The position numbers and the translations under genes were made by a program. The notes beneath the pieces were generated by a model that saw only the letters and a program-made list of their open reading frames with translations, was not told where the DNA came from and did not search any database. From an uncultured Prevotellaceae bacterium (lineage in GTDB: Bacteria; Bacteroidota; Bacteroidia; Bacteroidales; Bacteroidaceae), in the NCBI GenBank assembly GCA_900543815.1, contig UQST01000010.1, forward strand, positions 1 through 64,000: a DNA stretch of 64,000 nt. The letters run 5' to 3'. Position 1 is the first letter of the stretch. Each line of letters begins with the position of its first letter. This document shows positions 45,475-55,600 of this stretch, one piece after another.

Positions 45475-46551
45475 TCACGCCTCGGGCACCGTTATCTCTC
45501 CGCAGAGCGATTTGCCCATGAGCGCACGCACCGTCTCGGCATCATCATACAGCGCGTTGAGGTGCATGAGCTTGGCCACAGCCGCCTCCACGGTACTGTC
45601 GTAGCCGCTCACCACGCCGGCATCCTGCAGCTGCATGCCCGGTGCATAGAGCCCCATCTCCACGCAGCCCGTCTCACACTGGCTTATATTCACGATGGTC
45701 ACACCGCGGTCGGATGCATCGCGCAAGAGCTTCAGTATCCACGGGCTCTGTGGTGCGTTGCCCGCCCCAAAGCTGCGCGTGACTATGCCTCGCAACTCGG
45801 GAGCCGCCAGCACGTGCCTCACGATGCACTCCTGAATGCCTGGGAAGAGCGAGAATACCACTACGTTGGTGTTCATGCACGTCTGTACGTTGAGTGGCAG
45901 ATGACGGTCGGGCTGCAGGATATGGTGGGTGCGGAAGGTGAAGGACACGCCTGCGTCGCACAGGTGAGGATAGTTGAAGGACTCAAAGGCATTGAATCCC
46001 TCGGCATTCTGCTTCGTTGCGCGGTTGCCCCTGAGCAGGTGCCCGTTGAAGTAGATGCACACCTCCGGCACGCGGGCAAAGCCTTCGTCGTCGCAGGCAG
46101 CCGCCAGTTCGATGCTCGTGAGCAGGTTCTCCTTGGCATCGGTGCGCGGTTGTCCTATGGGCAACTGGCTTCCCGTGAGGATGACAGGCTTGGTGAGGTT
46201 CATCAGCATAAAGCTCAGAGCCGACGAGGTATAAGCCATCGTGTCTGTTCCGTGCAGGATGACAAACCCGTCGTAGGCATCATAGCGGTCGGCCACAATG
46301 CGTGCCAAGCGCGCCCAATGCTGCGGATTCATGTTGCTGGAGTCCAATGGATGGGCCAGCGAATAGGTATCCACCTCGGTATTGAGCGAGCGCAACTCAT
46401 AGAGGTTGTCCATCAGATGCCGGAAGTCAAGCGGCTCCAGCGCCCCTGTCTGCGCATTGCGTCCCATACCGATGGTGCCTCCCGTATAGATGAGCAGCAC
46501 CCTGCGCAGCGCGTGTCTCGCAGCCGCGTCCTGCCAGTCAAAATTGTGCAT
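45475..46551 (-). CDS. ansA: Type I L-asparaginase
   Basis: A 358-residue cytoplasmic enzyme hydrolysing asparagine to aspartate and ammonia. The start at 46551 (MHNFDWQDAAA) is chosen because the promoter core at 46568-46575 places transcription start at or past the alternative ATG at 46563. The first catalytic Thr is in LLIYTGGTIGMG, the second in VILHGTDTMAYT, and ILTGSQLPI and the late NVVVFSLFPGIQ match type I enzymes. No signal peptide is present. A VanX-like gene follows on the same strand. Confidence 0.94.
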   Translation of the reverse strand: MHNFDWQDAAARHALRRVLLIYTGGTIGMGRNAQTGALEPLDFRHLMDNLYELRSLNTEVDTYSLAHPLDSSNMNPQHWARLARIVADRYDAYDGFVILHGTDTMAYTSSALSFMLMNLTKPVILTGSQLPIGQPRTDAKENLLTSIELAAACDDEGFARVPEVCIYFNGHLLRGNRATKQNAEGFNAFESFNYPHLCDAGVSFTFRTHHILQPDRHLPLNVQTCMNTNVVVFSLFPGIQECIVRHVLAAPELRGIVTRSFGAGNAPQSPWILKLLRDASDRGVTIVNISQCETGCVEMGLYAPGMQLQDAGVVSGYDSTVEAAVAKLMHLNALYDDAETVRALMGKSLCGEITVPEA

Positions 46552-46567
46552 TGTCCTTGCCATGCCA

Positions 46568-46575
46568 CAAAGTTA
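46568..46575 (-). promoter_or_regulatory. Promoter -7 box for ansA
   Basis: Minus-strand TAACTTTG, 16 bases from the ATG at 46551. It decides that start over the ATG at 46563. Confidence 0.8.
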
Positions 46576-46642
46576 GGCATTTTCAGCGAAGCAAGAGGGA
46601 TTATCCAGGAGAAAGGTTTCAACAAAACAACACACTACTGGA

Positions 46643-46969
46643 GAATTAGGAATGCCGAATTTTGAATTAAGAATTAGGCTGCGGAGAATTTGAGAACGCG
46701 GTACTTGGGAATTATGAATGCGGAATTTTGAATTAGGAATTGGGCTGGCGCGACATGGGCATTGCAACTCTCGCCACCGCGCAGCACTTTTTACTTTTCA
46801 CTTTTCACTTTTCACTTCCCTTATGGACCACTTTTCACTTTTCACTCTTCACTTTTCACTTCCCGCAGGGACCACTTTTCACTTCCCGAAGGGACGCTTT
46901 TCACTTATGTAACGCAGCGCGCTGCGATGGCACATGCAATGCGCTGCGATGGCACATGCAGCGCGCTGC
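46643..46969 (+). repeat. Composite intergenic repeat, copy A
   Basis: In order: two 39-bp GAATT-rich copies (46643-46681 and 46709-46747, ending GGAATTGGGCTG or similar); a 24-bp block beginning CTCTCGCCACCGCG (46768-46791); a run of TTTTCAC units with short TCCC-GGGA hairpins to about 46908; then the palindromic array at 46914-46969. Copy B, inverted, is at 58209-58533. Confidence 0.85.
46914..46969. repeat. 22-bp-phased palindromic array 7 (3 units)
   Basis: Cores at 46914 (GCAGCGCGCTGC), 46936 (GCAATGCGCTGC) and 46958 (GCAGCGCGCTGC), exactly 22 bp apart. Part of composite copy A. Confidence 0.93.
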
Positions 46970-47160
46970 GTTTTTCGGGGCATATCCGTGCGCCACACCC
47001 GACAGGGCATTTCGCCACAGATGCCATCTGCCTGCGGCTTCTCTCCCAAAAGGGCGGGGAATTTGGAAAAAAAGGGCGGCAGAGGGGCAACATGCCGGCG
47101 AAAAGCGGTAACTTCGCCACTGGAAAGGACATGGAGCCGCGGCTCCACAGCATAAAGAAC

Positions 47161-47850
47161 ATGATATACAAGGCTTTGATATTCGATTTGGACGGCACGC
47201 TGACCGACTCGCTGGAGGACCTCTGGCTGGCCACCAACCACGCGCTGCGCACTATGGGATGGGCAGAACGCTCTCTCGACGAGGTGCGCACCTTTGTGGG
47301 CAACGGTGTGCACCGGCTCATAGAGCGGGCCGTACCGCAGGGCACAAGCCCCGAAGGGCTGGAGAAGTGCTTCGCAGAGTTCCGTACCTACTACGTGGAA
47401 CACTGCATGGACCACACCGCCCCCTACGCTCACATACCCGAGATGCTGGCTGCGCTGGACGACCGAGGCTACCGCATGGCCATAGTGAGCAACAAGCTGC
47501 AGGCCGGGGTAAGCGTGATGCACCGCCAACTCTATGCCGAGCATGTGCATGTGGCCATCGGTGAGCATGCAGGCGTAAGGCGCAAGCCTGCCCCCGACAT
47601 GGTGCTCGAGGCCATCGGACAGCTGGGTGTGAAGCCCGAGGACTGCGTATATGTGGGTGACTCCGACGTGGATATACTCACGGCACAGGGTGCCGGACTG
47701 CCCTGCATATCGGTCCTGTGGGGATTCCGCGACCGCGAGTTCCTGCTCCGCCACGGCGCCACCACCCTGGCAGCAAAGCCGTCGGACATCGTGGATATCA
47801 TGGACAGCGGACAGGTGCTCCCGCATCCGGGCACCATACAAGCACAATAA
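47161..47850 (+). CDS. Phosphoglycolate-phosphatase-like HAD hydrolase
   Basis: A 229-residue protein from ATG 47161 (MIYKALIFDLDGTLTDS). An in-frame ATG 30 bases earlier is possible. The HAD nucleophile and general acid are Asp9 and Asp11 in DLDGT, motif II is in VSNKLQ, the Lys in RRKPAPDM, and motif IV in VYVGDSDVDIL. The cap (GNGVHRLIERAVPQG) is of the C1 type found in Gph and PPi-ase-like members. It probably salvages 2-phosphoglycolate or a related small phosphate ester. GH30 begins 28 bases after it. Confidence 0.9.
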   Translation: MIYKALIFDLDGTLTDSLEDLWLATNHALRTMGWAERSLDEVRTFVGNGVHRLIERAVPQGTSPEGLEKCFAEFRTYYVEHCMDHTAPYAHIPEMLAALDDRGYRMAIVSNKLQAGVSVMHRQLYAEHVHVAIGEHAGVRRKPAPDMVLEAIGQLGVKPEDCVYVGDSDVDILTAQGAGLPCISVLWGFRDREFLLRHGATTLAAKPSDIVDIMDSGQVLPHPGTIQAQ

Positions 47851-47877
47851 CAAACAAGGGAAAAAAGGCTAACGACT

Positions 47878-49386
47878 ATGAACCAAGCATCCGCCACACT
47901 CCGCCTGGCAGGCTCGCTCCTGCTGGCATTGCTCCTGGGGCACTCCGCCCTGCGGGCCGACAACGTGCGCACATACACCACCACCGCACAGGGAAGCACA
48001 CGCCTGCAGCGCGCAAGCAGCGTCACAGGCACCCGCACAGGCAGCAACATCATCACACTCTGCCCCGATACCTTGCACCAGACAATGGACGGCTTTGGCT
48101 ATGCCATCACCTACAGTTCGTGCTACAACCTGCTCAAGATGGATCCCAAGGACCGCTACCAGTTCCTGCTCAACACCTTCTCGCCCACCGAGGGACTGGG
48201 TGTGAGCTACGCACGCATCAGTATAGGATGCAGCGACTTCAGCAGTACGGAATACTCGCTATGCGACAAGCCCGGGCTACAGAACTTCGCTCTCTATACC
48301 GACGAGACGGACTACGTGATACCTGTCATCAAGGAGATACTGGCCATCAATCCGCATCTGAAAATCATGGCAGCGCCCTGGACATGCCCCCGATGGATGA
48401 AGGTGGAGGACCTGAAGACGCTCAAGGCGCACAACTCATGGACGAGCGGACACCTCAACCCCAGGCTGCGCAGCACCTATGCACAGTATTTCGTCAAGTT
48501 CGTACAGGCATTCGAGCAGCAGGGCATACCCATCTATGCCGTCACACCGCAGAATGAACCGCTCAACCAGGGCAACTGCGCCAGCCTGTACATGCCGTGG
48601 GACGAACAGGCACAGTTCATCAAGTATCTGGCGCCAGCCTTCAAGAAGGCAGGACTCAGTACGAAGATATACTGCTTCGACCACAATTGGAACTACGACA
48701 ACAAGGCAGACCAGAGGGGTTATCCCGTGAATGTATTCAACGCCCTGACGGGCTCGCTCGAAGGCAGCGAACTGGTGGTAGGGTCGGCCTGGCACGATTA
48801 TGGAGGCGAAGCAAGCGAACTGGACAACATCAACAGGCAGCTGCCCGACAAGGAGGTAATCTTTACCGAGGCCAGCATAGGCCAATGGAACGACGGACGC
48901 AACCTGGAGAAACGCCTGCTCACCGACATGAACCGCCTGGTATATAACACTGTGAGCCGTCAGTGCCGCGCGGTGATGGTGTGGAACCTCATGCTTGACA
49001 TGAAGCGCGGACCCAACCTCGACGGCGGTTGCACCACATGCTACGGGGCTGTGGATATCGATGAGAACAACTACAAGACGCTCTCGCTGAACAGCCACTA
49101 CTTCATCATAGCGCACAGCAGCGCCGTTGTGCAGCCCGACGCACGGCGCATAGGGCAGCAGGTGAAGGGCTGCAAGGGCATCAACACAATATCCTTCCTC
49201 AACCCCGACAGCACCACAGCCACCCTGCTCATCAACAATGGGACGAGCGACACAAAGGTGTCCATCGTCAAGGAAACAGGCTGCGTGGCCAACGTGAAGG
49301 TGCCTGCACGCAGCGTGGTGAGCGTGCTCATAGGGCCCGCAGACAAAGTAAGACACAAAAAAGAAGCATACTATGCCAACTACTAA
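47878..49386 (+). CDS. Glycoside hydrolase family 30 (glucosylceramidase/beta-glucanase type)
   Basis: A 502-residue exported enzyme with a signal peptide (SLLLALLLGHSALRA). MDGFGYAITYSS, the acid/base Glu227 in YAVTPQNEPL and the nucleophile Glu331 in IFTEASIGQWN mark the GH30 (beta/alpha)8 barrel, followed by the linked beta domain at the C-terminus. Substrates in the family are beta-1,6-glucan, glucosylceramide or xylan; the subfamily is uncertain. Its end overlaps the start of the sulfatase gene by 14 bases. Confidence 0.93.
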   Translation: MNQASATLRLAGSLLLALLLGHSALRADNVRTYTTTAQGSTRLQRASSVTGTRTGSNIITLCPDTLHQTMDGFGYAITYSSCYNLLKMDPKDRYQFLLNTFSPTEGLGVSYARISIGCSDFSSTEYSLCDKPGLQNFALYTDETDYVIPVIKEILAINPHLKIMAAPWTCPRWMKVEDLKTLKAHNSWTSGHLNPRLRSTYAQYFVKFVQAFEQQGIPIYAVTPQNEPLNQGNCASLYMPWDEQAQFIKYLAPAFKKAGLSTKIYCFDHNWNYDNKADQRGYPVNVFNALTGSLEGSELVVGSAWHDYGGEASELDNINRQLPDKEVIFTEASIGQWNDGRNLEKRLLTDMNRLVYNTVSRQCRAVMVWNLMLDMKRGPNLDGGCTTCYGAVDIDENNYKTLSLNSHYFIIAHSSAVVQPDARRIGQQVKGCKGINTISFLNPDSTTATLLINNGTSDTKVSIVKETGCVANVKVPARSVVSVLIGPADKVRHKKEAYYANY

Positions 49387-50974
49387 CCAACACTCACACA
49401 ACCAGAGGAGCAGACATTCTGCCCTCACACTGCCCTCCATGGCGCTGGTGCCACTGGCACTGATGGCCGCCGGAGGAAGCATGCCGGCACACGGCAAGGG
49501 CGCTGCAGCCGCTGGCACAAAGGACCAGGGGCAGAAGCCCAACATCCTGTTTATCCTGTGCGATGACATGGGATATGGCGACCTGGCGTGCTACGGCCAG
49601 CCTTACATACAGACTCCCAACATCGACCGACTGGCCTCGCAGGGCATGCTCTTCACGCAGGCTTATGCCGGCAGCCCCGTCAGCGCACCCAGCCGAGCAT
49701 CGTTGATGACAGGCCAGCACACGGGTCACTGTGCCATCCGAGGCAACCGCGAGTACTGGAGCGGCGATGTCATGTATGGCCAGAACCGCGAATATGCCGT
49801 CACCGGACAGCATCCGCTCGACACTGCCCACGTGGTGCTGCCCGAGATCATGAAGGACAGAGGCTACACCACAGCACAGTTCGGCAAGTGGGCCGGCGGC
49901 TACGAAGGCTCGGTGAGCACGCCCGACAAGCGCGGCGTAGATGAATACTTCGGCTACATCTGCCAGTTCCAGGCCCACCTCTATTACCCCAACTTCCTCA
50001 ACCGGTTCAGCCGCTCGATGGGCGACACGGCCGTGGTGCGCGAGGTGCTGGAGCAGAACATCGGCCACGCAATGAGCGGCGAGGACTACCGCAAGCGCAC
50101 ACAGTACAGCGCCGACCTCATCCACCGCCGCGCCATGGAGTGGCTCGACAGGCAGGAGAAGGGCAAGCCATTCTTCGCCCTGCTCACTTACACCCTGCCC
50201 CATGCCGAGCTCGTGCAGCCCGACGACAGCCTGGTGCAGCACTACATGCGGCAATTCCAGCAGGACAAAAACTATCCCGGCGACAAGGGTAGCCGATATA
50301 ATGCCACCATGCACACGCATGCCCAGTTTGCTGCCATGATATCGCGGCTGGACTGCTACGTGGGTGAGTTGATGCGCGAACTGGACCGCAAGGGCCTCTC
50401 CGAGAATACTCTGGTGGTCTTCACAAGCGACAACGGCCCCCATGAGGAGGGCGGTGCCGACCCTACATTCTTCGGCCGCGACGGCAAGTTGAAAGGCCTG
50501 AAGCGCAGTTGTCACGAGGGTGGCATACGCATCCCCTTCATCGTGCGCTGGCCGGGACACGTGGCTCCGGGCAGCGTGAGTGAGCACCAGATGGCCTTCT
50601 GGGACGTGATGCCCACGCTCTGCCAGGCCATCGGCATTGACGACTTTGCCAGCCGCTATGCCCGCGGAAGCGAGGACCGCTTCGACGGTCTGTCCTTCCT
50701 GCCCACCCTGGAAGGCCGCCCCACAGAACAGCCCATCCACGACCATCTCTACTGGGAGTTCGGTGAGACCAACCAGATAGGAGTGAGATGGGGCAACTGG
50801 AAGATGGTGGTAAAGCGCGGCAAGCCCGCCCTCTACGACCTGGGCACGGACATTCACGAGGACCGCGACCTGAGTGCCATCTACCCCGGAATACTCAAGC
50901 GACTCATCCGCATCGTCCACGAAGAGCATCAGGAAAGCCCTGTCTTCAGCGTGACATTGCCCAAGAAGATGTAA
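49373..50974 (+). CDS. Family S1 sulfatase, Ser-type formylglycine site
   Basis: A 533-residue exported sulfatase. The N-terminal ATG at 49373 lies inside the GH30 gene, in another frame, so the two are coupled. A signal peptide runs to about residue 40. Metal ligands Asp64-Asp65 lie in ILCDDMGYGD. The modification site is S104-A-P-S-R (SPVSAPSRAS), the Ser-type consensus needing an anaerobic sulfatase maturase. Later blocks TSDNGPH, GKWAGG and GGIRIPFIVRWPG are typical. It removes sulfate esters from glycans such as mucin or marine-type polysaccharides. No maturase gene is in the window. Confidence 0.94.
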   Translation: MPTTNQHSHNQRSRHSALTLPSMALVPLALMAAGGSMPAHGKGAAAAGTKDQGQKPNILFILCDDMGYGDLACYGQPYIQTPNIDRLASQGMLFTQAYAGSPVSAPSRASLMTGQHTGHCAIRGNREYWSGDVMYGQNREYAVTGQHPLDTAHVVLPEIMKDRGYTTAQFGKWAGGYEGSVSTPDKRGVDEYFGYICQFQAHLYYPNFLNRFSRSMGDTAVVREVLEQNIGHAMSGEDYRKRTQYSADLIHRRAMEWLDRQEKGKPFFALLTYTLPHAELVQPDDSLVQHYMRQFQQDKNYPGDKGSRYNATMHTHAQFAAMISRLDCYVGELMRELDRKGLSENTLVVFTSDNGPHEEGGADPTFFGRDGKLKGLKRSCHEGGIRIPFIVRWPGHVAPGSVSEHQMAFWDVMPTLCQAIGIDDFASRYARGSEDRFDGLSFLPTLEGRPTEQPIHDHLYWEFGETNQIGVRWGNWKMVVKRGKPALYDLGTDIHEDRDLSAIYPGILKRLIRIVHEEHQESPVFSVTLPKKM

Positions 50975-51086
50975 GGGAGAGAGAAGATACAGGAGAGACT
51001 GCCGTCTATAGATCAGGTCGAAGCCCCCTCACTCGATTGGAGGGAAGGGGATGAAGACTGAACTTAGCGCGATAAGCAGAAACAAA

Positions 51087-51129
51087 CAGAGGTTAGAGTA
51101 AGGCTTGGCGGCCTGCACTCTAACCTCTG
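51087..51129 (-). terminator. Hairpin terminator for the efflux operon
   Basis: A perfect 13-bp stem CAGAGGTTAGAGT (51087-51099) and ACTCTAACCTCTG (51117-51129), followed on the minus strand by TTTGTTTCTG. It lies 345 bases past the TolC-like stop, with array 8 between. It may also end the sulfatase transcript. Confidence 0.7.
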
Positions 51130-51349
51130 ACTGTATCATGAGGCTGACGCCACAACGCGCAGCCCCTCTCATCACGGACCGATAAGTTCATCACGGAAGA
51201 AGGCTCCGTCCCCATCCTCTCCCCTATAAACCACAAACGTAAGAAGGCTCCAAACGGTAGGGCTGCCGTTTGACTGAAGCAGGCGAGCGGGGTGGTTCTC
51301 CTCAAGCGTGCCACTACGGAGAACCAGGCAGCGCAGCCATGTGTCAAGG

Positions 51350-51427
51350 GCAGTGCGGTGCATGTGCCTATGCAGCGCGCTGCGATGCCCGATGCAGTGC
51401 GCTGCGATGGCCAACGCACCGCACTGC
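51350..51427. repeat. 22-bp-phased palindromic array 8 (4 units)
   Basis: Cores at 51350 (GCAGTGCGGTGC), 51372 (GCAGCGCGCTGC), 51394 (GCAGTGCGCTGC) and 51416 (GCACCGCACTGC), exactly 22 bp apart. The first and last are exact reverse complements and the middle pair nearly so. Confidence 0.93.
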
Positions 51428-51473
51428 ATCAGACAGCCGGGAACACAGCAGCGCCACGAAGAGCGCCCGCCGC

Positions 51474-52655
51474 CTACAGACTGAATGCGCTCAAGGATGC
51501 CAACGTGAGCTCCAGGTCGCGCTTCGCTTCCAGCTGGCGGGTGCGCACAGACAGGTAGTAGGCATTCTCCATGAGGTATGTGAGGAGCGTCATCTCGCCC
51601 CCTTCATAGGCACGGCGAAGCATTGCCTCGTGAGCGTTGGTGCCCAGCGAAGCCTCCATGGCCGCTATGCCCTGCTGCTGCTGGCGCGCTTGTTCGTAGA
51701 GTCCGCGCAACTGGGTGTAATACTGCACCCTGGCATCCTGGGCTGCCAGTTGTGCTGCGCTGGCCTCGGCACGTGCCTGCCTCACCTTTCCCTTATTCTC
51801 CCACAGGGGGATAGACATGCCTACGCTCACTCCGTTGTAGTTCTGCGAGGGGACGAGCTCGCCCGTGTAGCCCACCGAGAACTTGGGCAGTCCCTGTGCC
51901 CGCGCCACCCTCACCTGACGGCGGCTGGCCTCTACCTGCGCCCCCAGATACTGGAGGGCAGGGCTGGCAGACGCCGCTTGGGCAAACCACGCTTCGAAGT
52001 CGGTGGGCAGGGACAAGGGGGCGGGATAGTCGGCCAAGTCAAATGTGATGTCCTTGCCACCCGCCATCGCCGAGAGCGTCACCAGCAACTGCTGCCGCGT
52101 GACCTGCGCCTCGCGCAGCTGGCTCTCCATCTCCGTGAGGTTGAGCGTTGCCTTGCTGTACTCTATCTTCCCTGTCTCGCCCCCGTCCAGCATGCGCTTG
52201 CAGGCCTCGGCCGTCTGTCTGGCCCATTCGGTCTGCTGCCCATAGAGGCGGCACAGAGCGTTCTGATAGACCAGTTCCACGCAGGTCTGCTTAGCCTGCA
52301 GAAGCAGTTGCTGACGCTGCTGCAGATAGTCGAGTTCGCTGGTGCGGTCCAGCGCGCCTGCCAGCTTGGCACGCTCCACATAGGCCGTGGGGAAGTCAAA
52401 CTGCTGGCTGAAGGCCACATCCTTGCGGTTGCCGCCAGCCGAGGGATGCACCCACAGATAGCCGAACTCCACCTCGGGGTCGGCCGGCGTGAGTCCTGTA
52501 TGGTTCTCCGCCTTCCGTGCCAGCGCCTGTTCGTGCAGGGCGCGCAGCGTGGTGCTTCCCTCCTCCACGCTCTGCAACACATTCTTATATATGTCCTGTG
52601 CACTGGCGGCGAGCACTGCACCTGCCGCCACAAGCACGCAAATGATTCTCTTCAT
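51474..52655 (-). CDS. TolC-family outer-membrane efflux protein
   Basis: A 393-residue protein from the ATG at 52655 (MKRIICVLVAAGAVLAASAQ signal peptide); a longer start at 52712 would overlap the RND gene. Long alpha-helical repeats (SQLREAQVTRQQLLVTLSAM, KVRQARAEASAAQLAAQDARVQYY) with the typical internal duplication form the trimeric tunnel. It is shorter than E. coli CusC but complete. It is the final gene of the operon with the RND pump and fusion protein, giving the outer-membrane part of a tripartite metal pump. Confidence 0.9.
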   Translation of the reverse strand: MKRIICVLVAAGAVLAASAQDIYKNVLQSVEEGSTTLRALHEQALARKAENHTGLTPADPEVEFGYLWVHPSAGGNRKDVAFSQQFDFPTAYVERAKLAGALDRTSELDYLQQRQQLLLQAKQTCVELVYQNALCRLYGQQTEWARQTAEACKRMLDGGETGKIEYSKATLNLTEMESQLREAQVTRQQLLVTLSAMAGGKDITFDLADYPAPLSLPTDFEAWFAQAASASPALQYLGAQVEASRRQVRVARAQGLPKFSVGYTGELVPSQNYNGVSVGMSIPLWENKGKVRQARAEASAAQLAAQDARVQYYTQLRGLYEQARQQQQGIAAMEASLGTNAHEAMLRRAYEGGEMTLLTYLMENAYYLSVRTRQLEAKRDLELTLASLSAFSL

Positions 52656-52692
52656 AACCATTATCTTTGATAGGATTAAACGTTCCTGTTCA

Positions 52693-55600
52693 TCAGTTTC
52701 TGCTCTCCTCACTCACTTCTGCTCCGCTCTGCGGTTCCGGCAGAGATGCCTCGTGGGCAGTCCCGGCAGCCCTGCGGGCCTCGTGGAGTCCCCTGCGCTG
52801 TGCATACCAGCGATACACGATGGGCATGACATAGATGTTGAGCAGGGTGGATGACACCAGTCCGCCCAGCACCACAATGGCCATCGGGCTCTGTATCTCA
52901 TTGCCGGGCTCGTCCCTGTTCACTATTAGGGGAATGAGCGCAAGCGCCGAGGTGAGTGCTGTCATCAGGATGGGATTGAGCCTGTCAATGCTTCCGTGGA
53001 GCACCGTTTCGTGCAGCGGCGTGCCTTGCTCCTGCAAGTGCCGGTACTTGGACACCAGTAGGATGCCGTTGCGAGTGGCTATGCCAAACAGGGTGATGAA
53101 GCCGATAATGGACGGGATGCTGATGACAGCCGAGGTGCAGTACACTGCCAGGATGCCGCCAATGAGTGCCAGGGGCAGCCCCATCAGCACGATGAGCGAG
53201 AGCGACACCTCATGGAACTCCCCGTAGAGCAGCAGGAAGATGACCAGGATGGCGATGGCTGTGGTCAGGAGCAGCGTATGACGGGCGCTTCGAGCACTCT
53301 CAAACTGCCCTCCGTACTCGATGCGGTAGCCCTCGGGGAGCGTTATCTGACGGTCCAGAGTACGCTGTATCTCCTCCACCGCACTGCCCACATCGCGCCC
53401 CGAGACGTTTGCCTGAACCACCAGTTTGCGCTGCACGTTCTCACGCGAGATGCTGCCCGGCCCGCCCGATGACACTATGTCGGCCACGTCTTGCAGTGCC
53501 ACCTTGCGCCCATTGCCGGTGTCGATGAGCGAGCGGCCCACCTGAGCGGCCGTAGCAGTGTAGTTGCTGTCAAGCCGCAGTACCAGGTCAAAGCGCCTCT
53601 GGCCCTCATAGATGTCGCCCAGTCTGGCTCCCGGGAACGCCAGCTCCACGTAGCGGTTGAACTCCTGCAGGCTTATGCCGTATTGGGCAAGAGCCTGGCG
53701 GCGGGCCCGAATCTGCAACTGGGGCGTCTCGGTCTGCTGTTCTACGGCCACATCCACCAGTCCGTCGATGCCCTCAATGGCGTTCTTGATCTGATTTCCC
53801 AGCATGAACATGCGGCTGAGGTCGCTTCCGAAGAGCTTGATGGCGATGTTCGCCCTGGTACCCGACAGCATGTGGTCGATGCGGTGGCCCAATGGCTGGC
53901 CTATGGCACACACTACGCCGGGCACAGCAGCCATATGGCGGCGCATGTCATTGAAGACTTCCTGGCGTGAGCGGTGCGCTAAGCGGAACCTCACTTCTAT
54001 CTCCGAGCTGTTGATCGCCTGCGAGTGTTCGTCGAGCTCGCCGCGTCCCGTGCGTCGCGCAGTCTCGTACACCTCGGGTACCTTAAGCAATTCCTCCTCA
54101 AGCATGCGCCCTAACTCGCCGTTGACATCGAGCGACACGCCCGGCTGCGCCACGGCAGAGACCACCGCGCTGCCCTCATTGAACTCCGGCAGAAAGCTGT
54201 TGCCCATGCCCAGTAGCAGCCCGAGAGCCACCACGAAGACCGCTGCGGTGCCACCCATGACAGAGCGATGATGGCCGAGCACCCAGCCGAGCGAGCGGAA
54301 GTAGGCCCTTGAGAGCCACGAGGTGACGCGGCTGTCCTGCTCGTTAGCGCACAGATAGCGGTCGCCCGTGAGTATCATATTGCAGAGCAAGGGCGTCAGC
54401 GTCATGGCCACAATGAGTGACATGAAGAGACTGATGATATAGGCCAGGCCCAAGGGCTTGAGCATCCTGCCCTCCATACCCGACAGGAAGAACAGGGGCA
54501 CGAAGGCAACCATGATGATGAAGGTGGCATTGAGGATGCTCGAACGTATCTCGCTGGAGGCTTCGAAAACGATGCGGATGGCGGGGAGGCGCTCTGCGAG
54601 GGGCCGGCGACGGTTCTCCCTGAGCCGCTTATATACGTTCTCCACGTCGATGATGGCGTCATCTACCAGCGAGCCGATGGCTATGCACATGCCGCCCAGC
54701 GTCATGGTGTTGACATCCATGCCCAGTGCATAGAGCACTATGAGCGTGCCGAGCAGGCTCACGGGAATGGCCACCACCGAGATGACAGTAGTGCGGAAGC
54801 TGCCCAGGAACACGAAGAGGACGATGATGACAAACACTGCGCCCTCGAGCAGAGCACGCCCCACATTGTGCACCGACGTGGAGATGAAGTCGGCCTGGCG
54901 GAATACGTGTGTGTCCAGATGCACGTCGGCGGGCAAAGACTTCTGTATGTCCTGCAGGTTGCGCTCTATCTGCTCGGTCACGTCCAGCGTGTTGATGCTG
55001 GGCTGCTTGGATATTGACAGGATGACGGCAGGCTGTCCGTTGCGTGAAGCCATGCCCATGCGCACGGCACTGCCAATGCGCACCTGTGCCACATCGCCCA
55101 CGGTGACGGGCTGTGAGCCAGTGTTCTTGACCAGTGTGGAAGCCATGTCGGCCAGGTCGCTGGTGCGCCCCATGCCACGCAGAGCATACTCGTTGCCATA
55201 CTCACGCACCACGCCGCCCGTGCTGTTCTGGCTCATTCCTTCTACAGCCGCAGCCAGCTCGTCCATGGTCACCCCATAGGCTTGCATCCTGGCGGCATCG
55301 GCCAGCACCTGGTATTCCTTCACGTCGCCGCCTATCACGGTCACCTGTGCCACGCCGCCCGTAGCCAGTACGGCGGGCTTCACCACCCAGTCGGCCAGCG
55401 TGCGCAGCTCCATCATGCCGGTGGTGTCACCGGCCTGCATGCTCACGAAGAGTATCTCGCCCATGATGCTGCTCTGCGGTGCCATGACCGGTGTGATGCC
55501 ACTGGGCAGCTCGTCGCCCATGGCCACCATCTTCTCGTTGACGGTCTGCCTGGCACGATAGATATCGGTGCCCCAGTTGAACTCAACCCATACGAAGGAG

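Larger units (their letters stand above)
46552..47160. other. Divergent intergenic stretch carrying a composite repeat element
   Basis: Holds the ansA promoter and composite repeat copy A (46643-46969). A weak promoter-like TAACTTCG near 47109 precedes the phosphatase gene. The open frames across it are repeat translations. Confidence 0.7.
50975..51473. other. Convergent intergenic stretch
   Basis: Holds a hairpin at 51087-51129, a small hairpin CAAACGG/CCGTTTG (51251-51272) and the palindromic array at 51350-51427. No gene is seen. Confidence 0.7.

Noticed and set aside
44717..46551. Vancomycin-resistance cluster because of the VanX-like gene
   Set aside because: No VanH, VanA/B-type ligase or VanRS genes are nearby; the partner is an asparaginase.
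39376..50974. Polysaccharide utilisation locus
   Set aside because: GH2, esterase, GH30 and sulfatase are present, but there is no SusC/SusD pair or hybrid two-component sensor, and unrelated genes intervene.
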